Below, piece by piece: positions 11,183 to 23,059 of a DNA stretch of 64,000 nt (positions within the stretch are counted from its first letter, which is position 1; the number at the start of each line of letters is the position of its first letter). Location: assembly GCA_963920705.1 (NCBI GenBank), contig OY987233.1, positions 6,252,001-6,316,000 on the forward strand. Direction: 5' to 3'. Position numbers and translations under genes: made by a program. The DNA is from Odiellus spinosus (Eukaryota; Arthropoda; Arachnida; Opiliones; Phalangiidae). The notes below the pieces were generated by a model. The model had not been told where the DNA came from. It ran no database searches and saw only the letters and a program-made list of their open reading frames with translations.

Positions 11183-11437
11183 GCGTCACAAAACTACGGT
11201 AGTCACCAAGCTCAAGAAACTCGATTAAGGAGAGACAACGAATCAAATCGAACTAAGACGGAGTGCGGGTTAAAAAAGGTTCAATTGGATTGCCTTCAGA
11301 ACGAAGGTGACAATATAATCGGAATCTACGGTTGGAGAGAAAGATGCCTCGTTCTCGTTGTTATCCTACTTATCATAGTAATTGGCATTAACATGTTCCT
11401 AACTATATGGATTATGAATGAACTCCAGTTCTCTTTA
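11183..11437 (+). CDS. Scgdelta: Sarcoglycan exon with cytoplasmic tail and transmembrane helix
   Basis: Opens after the acceptor CGATAG and reads ASQNYGSHQAQETRLRRDNE. Arg/Lys-rich and Cys-containing sequence leads to GIYGWRERC and a helix at about residues 55-76, then MNELQFSL. The donor TTTA|GTAAGA leaves phase 0. Confidence 0.85.
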
Positions 11438-12076
11438 GTAAGAAACATTTTCATTTAAAAATTTTGTTAGGCTTGATATAAAGTGATGGGACTAGAAATA
11501 ATTTTAAGTTACAGGATTTACATTTTGCAGCGAGGACTAGGGAAACTTTCAATATATGATGGAGGCCTCAAACTAACGGGTCAAGCCGAATTCCTAAATA
11601 ACGTATACGCCTCACAAATAAACTCAGTTAAGGTATTATACCAAGAATTCATTCAGGTTCCATAAGAATATGGGAGGGCCGCGATTCAATAACCATCCTC
11701 CCAAACTTTGTAGCAAATGTTCGTCCGCTTCGAATCGATTTTTCAAGTAAATCGCTCCTGACATCTATTATTAACCCACACCACTAACGACCTTGACATA
11801 ATATTTCGGGTAATAAAAATGGAGCCGACCGAAAAAGATCTAAGCCTACAAATGTTGCGAAAATTGCGGACGAACTTTTGTTACAAGGTTTGGGAGGATG
11901 GTACCAGAGGCTAAAGCTATGTTCCCATATTCTTATGGAACCTGAATGGATTCTTGATTATACTAATTGAAGTAACGCAACATGAGGTGTTGGGTGAAAA
12001 TAAAATTTGAGTTAATAACCAGGGTGACCACGGAAACTTTGTGAACCATTTCAAGAAATAATGAAAGTTAATTTAT

Positions 12077-12110
<34 letters not shown>

Positions 12111-15100
12111 CACTGTTGCGGGATTTAGTCTTTACGTAACAAGTTCATAAAAACGGAATTATTTCTGAATTAAAGAGAGAATGCAACCTAACAAACAAAA
12201 GCCGCGTTCATACTAGGCCTTGGAATCGATTTAAACCGTTTCCAAAACGTTTCGCTAGAGTCGTGTGAACAGGAAACCGCCTTTCTCGAATCGATTTGAT
12301 TAGATTTCTCGAAACCGCTTCGAGAACCAGTTTCTTACCGATTCGGTTTCAACAACCGATAGTTGAAGCTACGATAAATCGATTTATAAAGTGTGAACGC
12401 AAGACGCTTAAAACGATTCCTGACGATTTGAATATCGGTTTGATTTTACCGTTTCAAACCGATTAAGAAATGATAGTGTCACCTTATAGCTATAGATGAA
12501 GCTACGATAAATCGATTTATATAGATTATGTGTGAACACGTGAGGCTTAAAACGATTAATGGCGATATGAATATCGGTTTTATTTTACTGTTTCAAATCG
12601 ATTAAGAAATGCTACTGTGACAGTAGCTATAGGCCCCCAGTAAAACAAATTACAACTAGAAATAAATTTAAAACTAAGTCGGAAAATAGGCTTAACCAAT
12701 TCATGGAGATCATGCATTCCCAAAATAAGAGCTATCGCTCAATGTCATTGGTTACCAGTCCTTATATGGGGAGTTCAGGATATCTCCACGAGTCCATCTA
12801 AGCCTATTTTGATGGTGAGTTTTAAATTTGTTTCTAGTTTAATATTTATTTGCATTTTTTTTTTTACTGTTGGATTGGGTCTATTTAAACGATAAGGAAT
12901 CGATAAAAATCACTTGTTAGTTTGCGTTCTCCCTTTAACAGCTTTCATTTGAAAAAAAATGCCAAGCTAGTACGACTCTAGTTTTCAGTTGAAATATAGG
13001 AAATTATAGGAATTAGAATTAAATTATATGAAAAAATAGGAATAGTGGTCGCCCTGAATAATTGATTTAGAATCTTGATAATATTGTTTGGTACTTTTTA
13101 CAGAGAGAATCTATTAGCATAAGATCTAAAGAAAATATAACTTTGCATACCAGATCGAGTGGCCACGTCAATGGGCGATTAAATTTAGGTAAGATAACTA
13201 CATATCATACATTTTAATTATATGAAGAGGGTGAAAAGGAAAATAATGTGATTTTTTTTAATCGATTCTTCTACTATTTCTAAGACCAAGAAGGATCAGA
13301 CAAGGAGAGGAAAAGTGGGGCTGCGTTGAGTTAGAGAGAGAAGAGCCAACCTCCAACTCGGGTGGAAAGGGGGATAGGAAATTCTCGAGGTAAACTGTTG
13401 TCACGTGGTCACTAGCGTCGTCGGCTACTACGCGTCTCATAAAGGATCCGTTTTACCCACGTGACAACATTTTAGCACGAAACATCTCTACCCCCGTTCT
13501 CCCAGAGTGGGAGTTTAGGCCGACGCAGTAGGAACTGCGCCGTCCCCACTTTTCCTCTCCTTGTCTGATCCTTCTTGCTAAGACCTATCCGCGTAGTTAA
13601 TCATTTGGCAAATATTTCCCAATGATTTTAAAAATCAAAATAGATCCAGATTTCAGTGTTCTTTTAAACTGAACCCCTCCAACCAATCGCGTAACGCCCT
13701 GCCTTACAGCGAACAAAATACTCGTGGCACGAGCAATGTTGCGCGCCGCATAACGCGTGCCACGAGTATTTTGATCGCTGGAAGGCAGGGCTTTACGCGA
13801 TTGGTTTAAGGGAGAGATAATCAATGGAGATCCGGATTTCGCTTATTTAAAATCTTAAGGCCTTGGAATCGATTAAAACCGTTTCGAAACGAATGGCGCT
13901 TTTGGCCAGATAGCGTGGTGACAAGATCGGACATCTATATTCGTTGCCGCACACGGAAAAGAAAGATTCGAGATAGGGTACTTTAAAGCAACGTTTATAC
14001 TAGACATTGGAATCGATTTAAAACGTTTCAAAACGTTTTGCTAGAGTCGTGTGAACGGGGAAACGGTATTTTTTCGAATCGATTTGATTTCTCGAAACTG
14101 CTTCGGGAACCAGCTTCTCACCGATTCGGTTTCAACAACCGATAGATGAAGCTTCAATAAATCGATTTATAAAGATAATGCGTGAACATTGGACGCTTAA
14201 AACGATTCCTGGCGATTTAAATATAGGTTTGATTTTAACGTTTCAAATAGATTAAGAAAGGATACGCGGATAAGTCTTAGAAAAATCGATAAAAAATCAG
14301 TTGATTTTCCTCTTCAACCTTCCTTTAACACGTGTATTAAAACAAGAATAACGGAAATGACAAAAGAGTCATATTCCTTTTAAAATTTCAAAAGACGGAA
14401 AAGTATTTAATTAATTTTATGTCGTCTCGTATACATACCTATTGTTCAAACCATCACGCGTTGAAACTTCAGACATTAAAGTTTGGACGCGAACTATAGC
14501 GGTAATTTCGAAATAAATGAAAGTATATAACGCTCGCTTTGAACTTTAAAATTTTGGATTCATAAGTTTGTTATAGAAGTCAACTTTAACCCCCTTTGTT
14601 TTTAGCCGACGCCCGTCAGCTAAACCTTTTAGAAATTTTGGAATCGTTTCCTATTTCGAAATTCGGTTTAAAGGAAAACTTGGAGCTAAAAATGGAACAG
14701 CTTTTGAATTTATTTACGGAATCACCATGACAAAAAAAAAAAAAAAAATAAATAAAATAAATAATAATAATAATAATAAAAATAAAACGTATTCCAGAAT
14801 TTTTACACAATTTTTAAACACGTTTTTGGTGCTTAAATAAATTCTAAAATTCGGTAAAATTTCCAATAAAAGTGAATATAAAATCGGATCAATCATATTA
14901 TTTCAGCATTCAACAGCGCTTGTAATCTCCTAACATTAAGAGAATATGCCAGCGTCAAGAATCCATTCAGGTTCCATAAGAATAAGAGAGCATAGCTTTA
15001 GCCTCTGGTACCATCCTCCCAAACTTTGTAACAAAAGTTCGTCTGCAATTTTCCCAACATTTGTACGCTTAGATCTTTTTTCGGCTCCATTTTTATTACC

Positions 15101-18100
15101 CAAAATATTATGTCAAGGTCGTTAGTGGCGCGGGTTAATAATATAATGTCAGGAGCGATTTACTTGAAAAATCGATTCGAAGCGGACTAACTTTTGCTAC
15201 AAAGTTTGGGAGGATGGTTATTGAATCGCGGCCCTCCCATATTCTTATGGAACCTGAATGGATTCTTGCCGGCGTTTGATGCCTAAAATCTTGGACGTCA
15301 AACGCCGGCATATTTATTAAATGTTATTACATTACAAGTAGTATTGTAGGCTAAAATAATATGATTGGTCCGATTTTATACATACTTTTATAGAAAATTA
15401 ACCAAACTTAATTTATACACCAAAAACGTGTCAAAAAATTGCATGAAATTTTCGAATACGTTTAATGGCATGGTGATTTCGAAAATAAATTTAAAAAGTT
15501 TCATTTTTAGCTCCTCGTTTCCCTTTAAGTTAGAAACTCAAAATTCCTTATTTCAAGCCAGGAAATTCCTTACAATAGAAATAAAAGTTTTGATTCTTTC
15601 TTTGGTGGTTTAATAATACAATGTATACTTTTCTGACGTTTGGTGCGACTTAGAAGCTTATAAAACATTTCAACCAATCAGCGCCATTGTATTAAGATCG
15701 ATATATCTGCTAAGCCTAACTCTAGATTAATCATTTTTACATTTATTAATTATAACAGCACTCTAACTATTAATGTTAAAGTAGTTCCTATATTTCACTG
15801 CCCTGCTTGCCGTTAGAATACGCTTAAAAACACCAGATTTTTGTTACACATAATTATCAAGATAGATGGCAACTGCCATTAGTCCTAGCTTCTAACTTAA
15901 AAAGTTGATAAAATTTACTTAAAGCGAAACTTTTCTAATATCTGAAAGCGAGAATGCAACCTAACAACGAGTGCTTTATTATCGATTCCTTATCGTTTAA
16001 ATAGGCCTAATGTAACAGTAAAAAAATTACAAACAAAATTAAACTAGAAATAAGTTTAAAACTTACCATCAAAATAGGCTTAGCTGGATTCAAAGAGATT
16101 CTCAACTCCCCATATACGGAATAGCGACCAATGACACTCATATATGGGGAATGCGGGATCTCCATGATCAATGTCATTGGTCGCTAGTCCTTATACGTTG
16201 AGTTCAGAATATCTCCTTGAATTCAGCTAAGCCTATTTTCAGGGTAAGTTTTAAATTTATTTCTAGTTAAATATTTGTTTTGCAAACCTTTTATTGGTGG
16301 ATTAGGCCTATTTAAACGATAAGGAATCGATAAAAAAGCTTGTTAGGTTGCATTCTCCCTTTAAAGACTCGAATTTCAATTTAAATTCAGGCTATTTTTA
16401 ATTTATAATCAAACTGTAAAAAACTACGCAAATAACCAATGACGCGTAAACTTCGTGATCAAAATATTAAGCTAGAGAAGAACGTATATTACGTGTCTTA
16501 GGAATTTCTTTGTTAACCATTTTCTTTTTTTTTTTTTTTTATTTTCTGTCTTTCTTCGCTCGTTACTCGGGGGACGAATATATATATCTACAGGTCGATC
16601 CAAAGCCGATATAATATCGGATCGATTCACGGTTAAAAACCCCACGGGCAAGATTCTTTTCTATAGGGACTCGAAGAATGTCTTCTTCGGCGTTGACACT
16701 TTAAAAATATCAGGTTACAATTGCATTGTGTCAAACATAATTCCCTAAATTCCACGTCCCTTATAAGCATCCTACACACGCTTAAAACCTTTTCAAAGCT
16801 TCTCTTTTCTTCATATATTAAAGGACAGAGACGGAGGATAACAGTAATAGGGGCCATTCAAACACCAGTAGTACGAGCAGAAAATTTTCAACCCCTCAGG
16901 TAACAAAAACATTTTTTTAGGGACATATATTTTTAAGGGAATAGTTTGGAAATTGAATTATCAGTCGTGTAGAATAATTGGGTGTTTACAAGAACTAATT
17001 TAAGTACGCAAGAATCTGGGAATACAGCATTATAGGTAGAGCTCGGAATCGGATATCCATTATCTTCTGCTATTCGTATATTTTCAGATATTTGATTTTT
17101 TGGTTAATTGTTTGTAACTAAAAAATTAAATTTCTATATTCCTATAATTGTTAAATGTGTAAGGTTTACTCGAAGATAAGCCTTTGGCGCTTTATCTACG
17201 AACAAATTGCCCGTTTTCAAACGTATAACGATGGATAAGAAAATTCGCGTTTCCAGAATTAGTCTAAAATATAAGAAAAATATTTCAAATTGACTTTTAA
17301 TTCGATGAATATAAATAAAACAACGTAACTAAGATTTTAAATCATCTTTTTATTCGTTATTATTCAGGAAAATTAATTTTGAATTTTTTTATCCGAACGT
17401 ATAACGCGGATAATATTCTAAGATAAGGCCATTTTTCGATAACAACGGATATGGATTACGTTTATGACTTTATCTTCGAATAAGTTAACTCGAATGAAAA
17501 ATAGTCTATTTTTAATCAAACAGATAATAAACATGACAATTTGGATTTTACCAATTAATAAAAATTAAACGAATTCCGAGCTCTATATAGGCCTATCACT
17601 TTATTGCATAAAAGTAAACAACGCCCCGTATAGCTTATACTATCAGCAAAGGTCCGGGTAAATGTACCGGCAGATTCTGATTCTAGACACTCTAGCGGCC
17701 GAAGTCGCCGTGTAAATAATGAACGGCGGAAGCGACACTCTGCGGAGAAATTCCGCCTGAATTCCGTCCCTCTCTCTTGACTCAAAATAGTAGGAAGTCC
17801 AAATCACTCAAGCCCGACAGGGGTGATGAATGTTTTGTCTATTTTTAAGTGATGGGCCTGCCTCAGACGTAAAATTGAACCTTTGCTGATAGTATTAAGC
17901 TACGAATGTTGTTTACTTTTATGGAATAAAGTGACTGAGTTTTGTCGGAATACATAGTGTACGTCTATCTTCATATTATATCTTCTGATATCATTTACTT
18001 TGTTCTAATTACAGATGTGAGAGTTTGACACGTAAAATTGAGGTAACAGCGCCAGAAGGAATCACGTTAAAATCGAAAACTGGATCAGTAAAAATTATAA

Positions 18101-20445
18101 GCTCTAAAAATTTGCATATGCCATCTTCTCAAGGGGCGGTAAGTTAACACTAACTATTTTCATTATGATTTTTATGAACAGTTAAAATGAAAGTATACAA
18201 GCCGAAAATTAAACTAATTTTGAAATTATGTTCATAAAAAGATTACTACGAATTTTCTTTAAGGCCAGACATTTTTTCTGGTTAGTTTAATTTCAATTAA
18301 GTTTAAAAATCAGACCCACTCATACATATTAATGTATTAAAGTTTAATTACAAGCTAACAGAAGACCCGCTCTGAATTTATTTTTAGAATATGCAGCTCA
18401 CAAAACTAGGCATTTTGGTGCTTAATTAAAATTATAAAGTTGGATTAGGTTTGAATTTCAAGTTATACTTCAAATAAGGCTGTTAAGGATTTTTCATCAA
18501 CTCGAAATGGAAATTGGGTAGCATTTTCGGAAAGATCGTTAAAAAACGTTTCAAAAAATATATACATATATCATAGAACAAAATTACAGGGACAGTAAAA
18601 AATACATTTTATAATCGCCATTTTGGAAATTTTTAAAATTAAAATTCCACGCAATACTACGTCATCACTATGGTCGCGTGATTTCGCTATTGTATAGAGC
18701 TTCCTACAGTTGATTCTCACGCGTTTTGGCACGAGTGATAAGGTCGCTTTCGCGAGGTCTTTTTCGTAAAAGTACATAATCCAGATTAAGTCCTACTTTT
18801 CGTAGAAATAAACTACGTCATATATAAAAGTAAAAATATGAAATGGTGACAGTCTCACTTTGAAGTATATTTTGTATCATGTTTATTAGAACACGACGAG
18901 GTATGATAATTTACATATTTTTTTCTGTATTGGAGGCTTATAGACACTGATTGATTGAATATAGTTTAACGGTTTAAAACCCGGTACTAAACTTGAAAAC
19001 AATTTTCAATTTTGTAAAATGTAAATTAGGGATGAAAACTTTTTAAAAGAGATGATCTCCGCTATATTGGTAATCCCCTACACTTAGATATAATCAATAA
19101 TGTTATATACTGTATTCGCAAGGCCTCCTTCAACGTGTTGCAATAAATTATGAAATTATTAAAGGGAGAATGCAACCTAACAACAAGTGCTTTTTATCGA
19201 TTCCAATCGTTTAAATAGGTCTAGTCCAACAGTAAAAAAATTACAAAAACACAGTAAACTAAATTTAGAACTTACCAGAAAAATAGGCTTAGCTGGATTC
19301 ATGGAGATCCTGAACTTCTTCGCATTCAAGGGTTCTTATTATGGAGATCTTGCCTAAACGACGATCCTTTGTTCATTGGTCGCTGACCCATCAATGCGAA
19401 GGAATTCAAGATCTCCAGGAATCCAATAAAAGCAATTTTCTAGATAAGTTTTAAATTGATTTCTAGTTTAATCTAGAGACTTCAAAACTGTTTTTAAACG
19501 TTTTGGAAAGATCAAAATGAACTTTTTTGAGGTCAACTGAAGAGATTCTTCGTCAAAAAATGGAATTTTTTGCTTGAAAAGTCGATTGGAACACCAAACT
19601 GTTTGTAATTTTTTAACTATTTAAATGACAAGGAATCAATAAAAACAGAAGCCGATGAAACCCTCCTTTGAAGTCTATTACTCCCGGGTCTTGTCTACCC
19701 CTCTCTGTATGGGTTATTCTTAAAAGGCGCGATTCGTACGCCTCCTAACGGTAGATGTTTTCGGAGCGAGAGCTCGTCGAGCAAATATCTCTAGCAGCCT
19801 TGGAGTTCGTCCAAAAAACGTCGTCGTTTGTGGAGAGAGAGAATTTCCAATTTTCCGTAGACAGGGGGGATGAAGTAGGACCCCTTCTAACTCGTAAAAT
19901 TGGGAATTTTACCCATACAGAGAGGAGCGCTATATGGAACATTAGAGTAGTAGACTTCAAAGGAGGGTTTCATCGGCTTCTGATAAAAATTTTAGGTTGC
20001 AATGTCAATATAAAAACTTTTAAGTATCAAGTTTCGCTGAGAAAAAGATTAGTTCAGAGGTAAAATAAGAATTAACTGTAATTGTCATCATGGAAATAAT
20101 ACGTCCACGATTGCCATGCACAATTTTTGGACCGCTTCGCGGATTTTTAAATATCTTAAATTGCAATTAAATTTTGCGAGCTTAGCGCGAGGCCCTCCGA
20201 ATCGAGTTAATTTACGTGTCTACTATAAATTGTGTTTTTTATTCTTATTTTTTTTTCCTGATTTCTATTTATAGGTTTATTTATCGTCAGCATCGATTCA
20301 TTTGAATAATCTCCGAATGTCTCTACCAACGAGTCGGGGGAAATCTTACCCTGGTATATATCAACTGTGCATTTGCGAAAAAGGCAGACTTTTTGCGGCC
20401 CCACCCACTGGAATTTGTACCAGTGACGTTACCACATGCATTTAA
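11183..20445 (+). CDS. Scgdelta: Sarcoglycan, delta/gamma/zeta type
   Basis: A single-pass type II glycoprotein of the dystrophin-associated sarcoglycan complex at the muscle cell membrane. Seven coding exons join with matching phases: 11183-11437, 11531-11632, 13104-13188, 16594-16713, 16824-16899, 18015-18138 and 20275-20445, about 310 codons. The order of motifs is that of the family: a short cytoplasmic region ending in IIGIYGWRERC, one transmembrane helix (VLVVILLIIVIGINMFLTIW), KLSIYDGGLKLTGQAEFL, SKENITLHTRSSGHVNGRL, FTVKNPTGKILFYRDSKNV, IQTPVVRAENFQPLR, then the C-terminal cysteine cluster YQLCICEKGRLF...C......C. The initiator is not in exon 1: an in-frame TAG directly precedes 11183 and an acceptor fits there, so a 5' exon is missing or far upstream. 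Length and motifs look intact. Introns range from 93 bp to about 3.4 kb and are full of MITEs. Confidence 0.9.
11531..11632 (+). CDS. Scgdelta: Sarcoglycan exon 2
   Basis: The acceptor ATTTTGCAG is followed by RGLGKLSIYDGGLKLTGQAE and FLNNVYASQINSVK, the juxtamembrane extracellular part conserved in sarcoglycans. 34 codons, phase 0 at both ends. The donor AAG|GTATTA lies 9 bp before a transposon. Confidence 0.88.
11642..11956. mobile_element. TE-G MITE, 7-bp target duplication
   Basis: Ends caagaattcattcaggttcc and ggaacctgaatggattcttg are inverted repeats of about 30 bp. Perfect target duplication ATTATAC at 11635-11641 and 11957-11963. Inserted 9 bp after the donor boundary of sarcoglycan exon 2. 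Confidence 0.9.
12078..12110. repeat. 33-bp poly-T tract
   Basis: Uninterrupted T run within sarcoglycan intron 2. Confidence 0.9.
12202..12640. mobile_element. TE-E MITE, copy with partial duplication
   Basis: gccgcgttcatactaggcct at the left, and atcgatttataaa and tatcggtttgattttac internally. The right half is repeated. Confidence 0.75.
12640..12950. mobile_element. TE-D palindromic MITE
   Basis: aaaataggcttaaccaattc paired with ccatctaagcctattttgat; ends ttaaacgataaggaatcg. Confidence 0.75.
13104..13188 (+). CDS. Scgdelta: Sarcoglycan exon 3
   Basis: The acceptor TTTTTACAG is followed by RESISIRSKENITLHTRSSG and HVNGRLNL, which matches the family's NVTVNARN segment. The donor TTTAG|GTAAGA leaves phase 1. 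Confidence 0.88.
13287..13577. mobile_element. TE-M MITE, 7-bp target duplication
   Basis: Inverted ends of about 40 bp (caagaaggatcagacaagga ... tccttgtctgatccttcttg). Perfect duplication CTAAGAC at 13280-13286 and 13578-13584. A second inner inverted pair contains cacgtg motifs. Confidence 0.9.
13672..13812. mobile_element. TE-N short palindromic MITE
   Basis: Arms of about 55 bp (accaatcgcgtaacgccctg and its inverse with aaatactcgtggcacg) around a loop of about 22 bp. Confidence 0.75.
13863..14275. mobile_element. TE-E MITE, degenerate and interrupted
   Basis: gccttggaatcgattaaaac at the left, and gattcctggcgatttaaata and cgtttcaaatagattaag at the right. A segment of about 110 bp (13896-13985) with cagatagcgtggtgacaaga interrupts it and recurs at 40812-40910. 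Confidence 0.65.
14668..15525. mobile_element. TE-F foldback MITE, split by TE-G
   Basis: Left arm ttggagctaaaaatggaaca; right arm tttcatttttagctcctcgt. The TE-G copy at 14956-15268 interrupts it. Confidence 0.75.
14956..15268. mobile_element. TE-G MITE nested in TE-F
   Basis: Ends caagaatccattcaggttcc and ggaacctgaatggattcttg. Target duplication CCAGCGT/CCGGCGT (6 of 7) at 14949-14955 and 15269-15275. About 313 bp, in opposite internal orientation to the copy at 11642. Confidence 0.9.
15951..16372. mobile_element. TE-D palindromic MITE
   Basis: gagaatgcaacctaacaacg ... ttgcattctccctttaaag, with long inner arms (aaaataggcttagctggatt and its inverse). Confidence 0.85.
16594..16713 (+). CDS. 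Scgdelta: Sarcoglycan exon 4
   Basis: The acceptor ATCTACAG is followed by (G)RSKADIISDRFTVKNPTGK and ILFYRDSKNVFFGVDTLKIS. Phase 1 in and out. This is the family's F.V....GK.LF segment. Confidence 0.88.
16824..16899 (+). CDS. Scgdelta: Sarcoglycan exon 5
   Basis: Separated from exon 4 by a 110-bp intron. Reads (G)QRRRITVIGAIQTPVVRAEN and FQPL, the family's ETP-VRA motif. Phase 1 in, phase 2 out; donor CTCAG|GTAACA. The acceptor (TATTAAAG) is weaker than the others. Confidence 0.82.
17039..17583. mobile_element. TE-B MITE, TA target
   Basis: gagctcggaatcggatatcc ... acgaattccgagctc between TA dinucleotides at 17037-17038 and 17584-17585. About 545 bp. Confidence 0.85.
17596..17944. mobile_element. 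TE-A MITE directly beside TE-B
   Basis: tatcactttattgcataaaa ... atggaataaagtgactgagt. The left tip is lost at the TE-B junction. Confidence 0.8.
18015..18138 (+). CDS. Scgdelta: Sarcoglycan exon 6
   Basis: The acceptor TAATTACAG starts a phase-2 exon encoding (R)CESLTRKIEVTAPEGITLK and SKTGSVKIISSKNLHMPSS. The donor GGGGCG|GTAAGT leaves phase 0. Confidence 0.88.
18480..18790. repeat. TE-J dispersed repeat
   Basis: Shares cggaaagatcgttaaaaaac, cgcgtgatttcgctattgta and gtcgctttcgcg with copies near 23100, 42480, 46340 and 48480. Confidence 0.7.
19163..19640. mobile_element. TE-D MITE, diverged and rearranged
   Basis: aaagggagaatgcaacctaa at the left and aaatgacaaggaatcaataa at the right. 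An unrelated insertion of about 120 bp lies near 19480-19600. TE-I is inserted at its right end. Confidence 0.65.
19646..19982. mobile_element. TE-I MITE, 7-bp target duplication
   Basis: Ends cagaagccgatgaaaccctc and gagggtttcatcggcttctg. Perfect duplication ATAAAAA at 19639-19645 and 19983-19989. Lies in sarcoglycan intron 6. Confidence 0.92.
20275..20445 (+). CDS. Scgdelta: Sarcoglycan exon 7 with C-terminal cysteine cluster and stop
   Basis: The acceptor TTCTATTTATAG follows a T-rich tract. The exon encodes VYLSSASIHLNNLRMSLPTS, then YQLCICEKGRLFAAPPTGIC and TSDVTTCI, stop TAA. The C-x-C...C...C pattern is the diagnostic extracellular end of delta/gamma sarcoglycans. Confidence 0.92.
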   Translation, partial: VYLSSASIHLNNLRMSLPTSRGKSYPGIYQLCICEKGRLFAAPPTGICTSDVTTCI

Positions 20446-20600
20446 ATGAAGTTTTTTTCCTAACAAAAGGTGTTGAATTCGAAATCGAACAAGTCTAGAA
20501 AACATTTTAATTTAGCGACTGTTGAAATTAGATCAAGTGTAATTATAAATGTATAAAAACCATTGATTGATTCAAAGCGAAAACTAAAAATATGTATGAC

Positions 20601-20978
20601 CAAAAGTCTATCACTTTATTCCATTAAAGTAAACAACGCCCCGTAGCTTAATCTGCAAAGGTCACAACCCATCACTTAAAAATAGCTAAAAAAATCATCA
20701 CCCCTTTCTGGCTCGAGTGATTTGAACTCTTCCACGATATTTTAGGTCCCACGAGAGAGGAACGGACTTTAGGAAGGCCGCGCTTGGTTATATTGTCTTC
20801 CCCAACTCCGTAATTTCTCCGCAGAGTGGCGCTTCCTCCGTTGACTATTTACACGGCGACTGCGGCCGCTAGAGTGTCTGGAATCAGAATCTACCGGTAC
20901 ATTTACCCGGACCTTTTGCTGATATTATTAAGCTACGGGGCGTTGTTTACTTATATGGAATAAACTGATAGACTTTTG
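20601..20978. mobile_element. TE-A MITE, reverse orientation
   Basis: caaaagtctatcactttatt ... actgatagacttttg. The inner part starts with atcatcaccc, so it is inverted relative to most copies. Confidence 0.85.
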
Positions 20979-22318
20979 ATATTATTTAGAAGAAACGTGA
21001 AATATTATTATTCTTAATGTATTTATGTATTATGCAAATGTAATGTGCTTGTATATAAGAGTTTTCGAGTGCTAAGGATAATTTAAAACAAACGGAATTA
21101 AATTTGCGATATAATTACTGTACAGTATAAACATTACTTCTAATGGTATCTGAAGATGAGTATAAATATAAAAGATATGTCGGCTTTACGTTCATTTTTA
21201 TCTAATTACAATTTTTGTTGAAATACGGATAAGAATTGGAAATTGAAAAAAATAAAATTTTGTTAATTATTTAAAGAGTAATAATATTGAAGTTTAATTT
21301 AGGCAGAATTAACAAGTTAATTTCCCTGACTTTACTAAATTTTTTCTGACTATTTCTAAGTAATTTCCAACATGAAAATTAGGATCTCCGTGAAATTAGC
21401 TAAGCCTAATTTCCTGGTAAGTTTTTAAATTTATTTCTAGTTTAATATTTGTTTGTATTTTTGGTACTAGCGAATTAGGTCTATTTTAAACGATAAGAAA
21501 TCGATAAATAAAAATCACTTGTTGTTAGGTTGCACTCTCCATAAGGATAGACAGCAGACAGAAAAAGTTCCAAATTGTTCACTACGGAAAGGTGGGTAGT
21601 TAGAAACCGCTGCCGTTAATTACCAGGCTAAATCTATCAGGGCTGTCTATTCGAGTTAAAAACAAGATTAATAGAAGACTATGATTTATACCAAAGATAT
21701 CTACATCCGGTTTTGTTTATTCTGTTATCCACGCTGGCTCTCTTACTTGGCTAGAATGGGTCAGTAGATTTAGATTAAAGTGAAAACAATACAAGAGATA
21801 AGAAAATTCTTTTTTTTACTAGAAACTGCATTCCAAAAGACTTTTTGCGGATGGGCGTGTCATTCCCCTTCTTTTAGCGCGAGGAAAAAAATTCTCTATA
21901 CGGCGTAAAGCTGTAAAAAGGTGAGAAACGTCACGAAATTCACCTTAATCTCATTGGTTGGGGAATAATGGCGCCCCCAGTCGACAATATCTGGCAAAAC
22001 ATTATATACGAATCAGTGAAAGAAGCAAAAACTTAATTCTCAGAGGATCTATCAAAGGCTTAACTTTCTACTCCTATTCGTATATTCTCTATGGTAGAAT
22101 ATATACTATATGGGCATGTTGTTATACACGTCAGCTCTTGTTCTAATACGAGCCATATTTATATTTTATTATGATGTATTGGTATATTTGAGGCTAGGAA
22201 CAAGCAAGAAGCGTGAAGCATGATTCCATCAATATCAATAACATAGTGGCAAAGAGGTTCTAAGAGTCCGAGACCTTGTTTTCCTTTACTTAGAAAAACA
22301 AGCTATTATGGGTGATAC
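20979..22318. other. Intergenic, no gene recognised
   Basis: AT-rich sequence with one TE-D half copy (21376-21545). Short ORFs show no recognisable family. Confidence 0.5.
21376..21545. mobile_element. TE-D MITE, right half only
   Basis: aaattagctaagcctaattt ... gttaggttgcactctccata. Confidence 0.65.
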
Positions 22319-22699
22319 CAAAAATCTATCACTTTACTCCATAAAAGTAAACAACGCCCCGTAGCTTAATACTATCAGCAAAGGTCCGGGTAAATATACC
22401 GGCTGATTCTGATTCGAGACACTCTAGCGGCCACAGTCGCCGTCCAAATCGTAAACGGAGGAAGCGCCACTCTGCGGAGAAATTTATGAGTTGCGAGAGA
22501 AGACAATAAAGCCTAAATTTCGTCCTTCTCTCCCGACTCAAAATATAGAGGAAGAGTCCAAATTACTCGAGGCAGACAGGGGTGATGACTTTTTTGTCTA
22601 TTTTTAAGTGATGGGCTATGATGTTTACCTGGTCCTTTGCTGATAGTATTAAACTACGGGAAATTGTTTACTTTTATGGAATAAAGTGATAGACTTTTG
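22319..22699. mobile_element. TE-A MITE, 7-bp target duplication
   Basis: Ends caaaaatctatcactttact and aaagtgatagacttttg, inverted over about 70 bp. Perfect duplication GTGATAC at 22312-22318 and 22700-22706. Confidence 0.92.
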
Positions 22700-23059
22700 G
22701 TGATACATTGATGGGAAAAAGAGTTATGTTTAGCAGAGTCGTATTATTTTTACACGTACGACAAAGTATTCTAGAATAACATTCACTTATAATCATCCAT
22801 ATTCATAAACAATGAATTTATAAGACTGAACGAATATGATGGGTTTCGATTTGATTCGATCCTTTTAAGAGTTAAAGTGATGCTGTCCCCCTATTTTTCC
22901 AATGCCTATGGCTTATATTTTTAGTTTTATCATACTATTAAAACGCTATATTCAAAATTTTGTAGCTCTTTGTTGAGGCGTTCATAAGAAACTTCAAAAT
23001 GAAAATGTCACAAATCTACAGGTCTTTTTTCCCCCGAAATATGACGTAGTTTATTTCTG

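Larger units (their letters stand above)
12020..13056. mobile_element. Putative hAT-like element carrying nested MITEs
   Basis: Ends CAGGGTGACCAC and GTGGTCGCCCTG are inverted. The inside holds a 33-T run, TE-E and TE-D. No clear target duplication, so this is tentative. Confidence 0.4.

Noticed and set aside
19755-20063. 102-aa plus-strand ORF
   Set aside because: Lies almost wholly in the TE-I element and its flank. The opposite strand is equally open.
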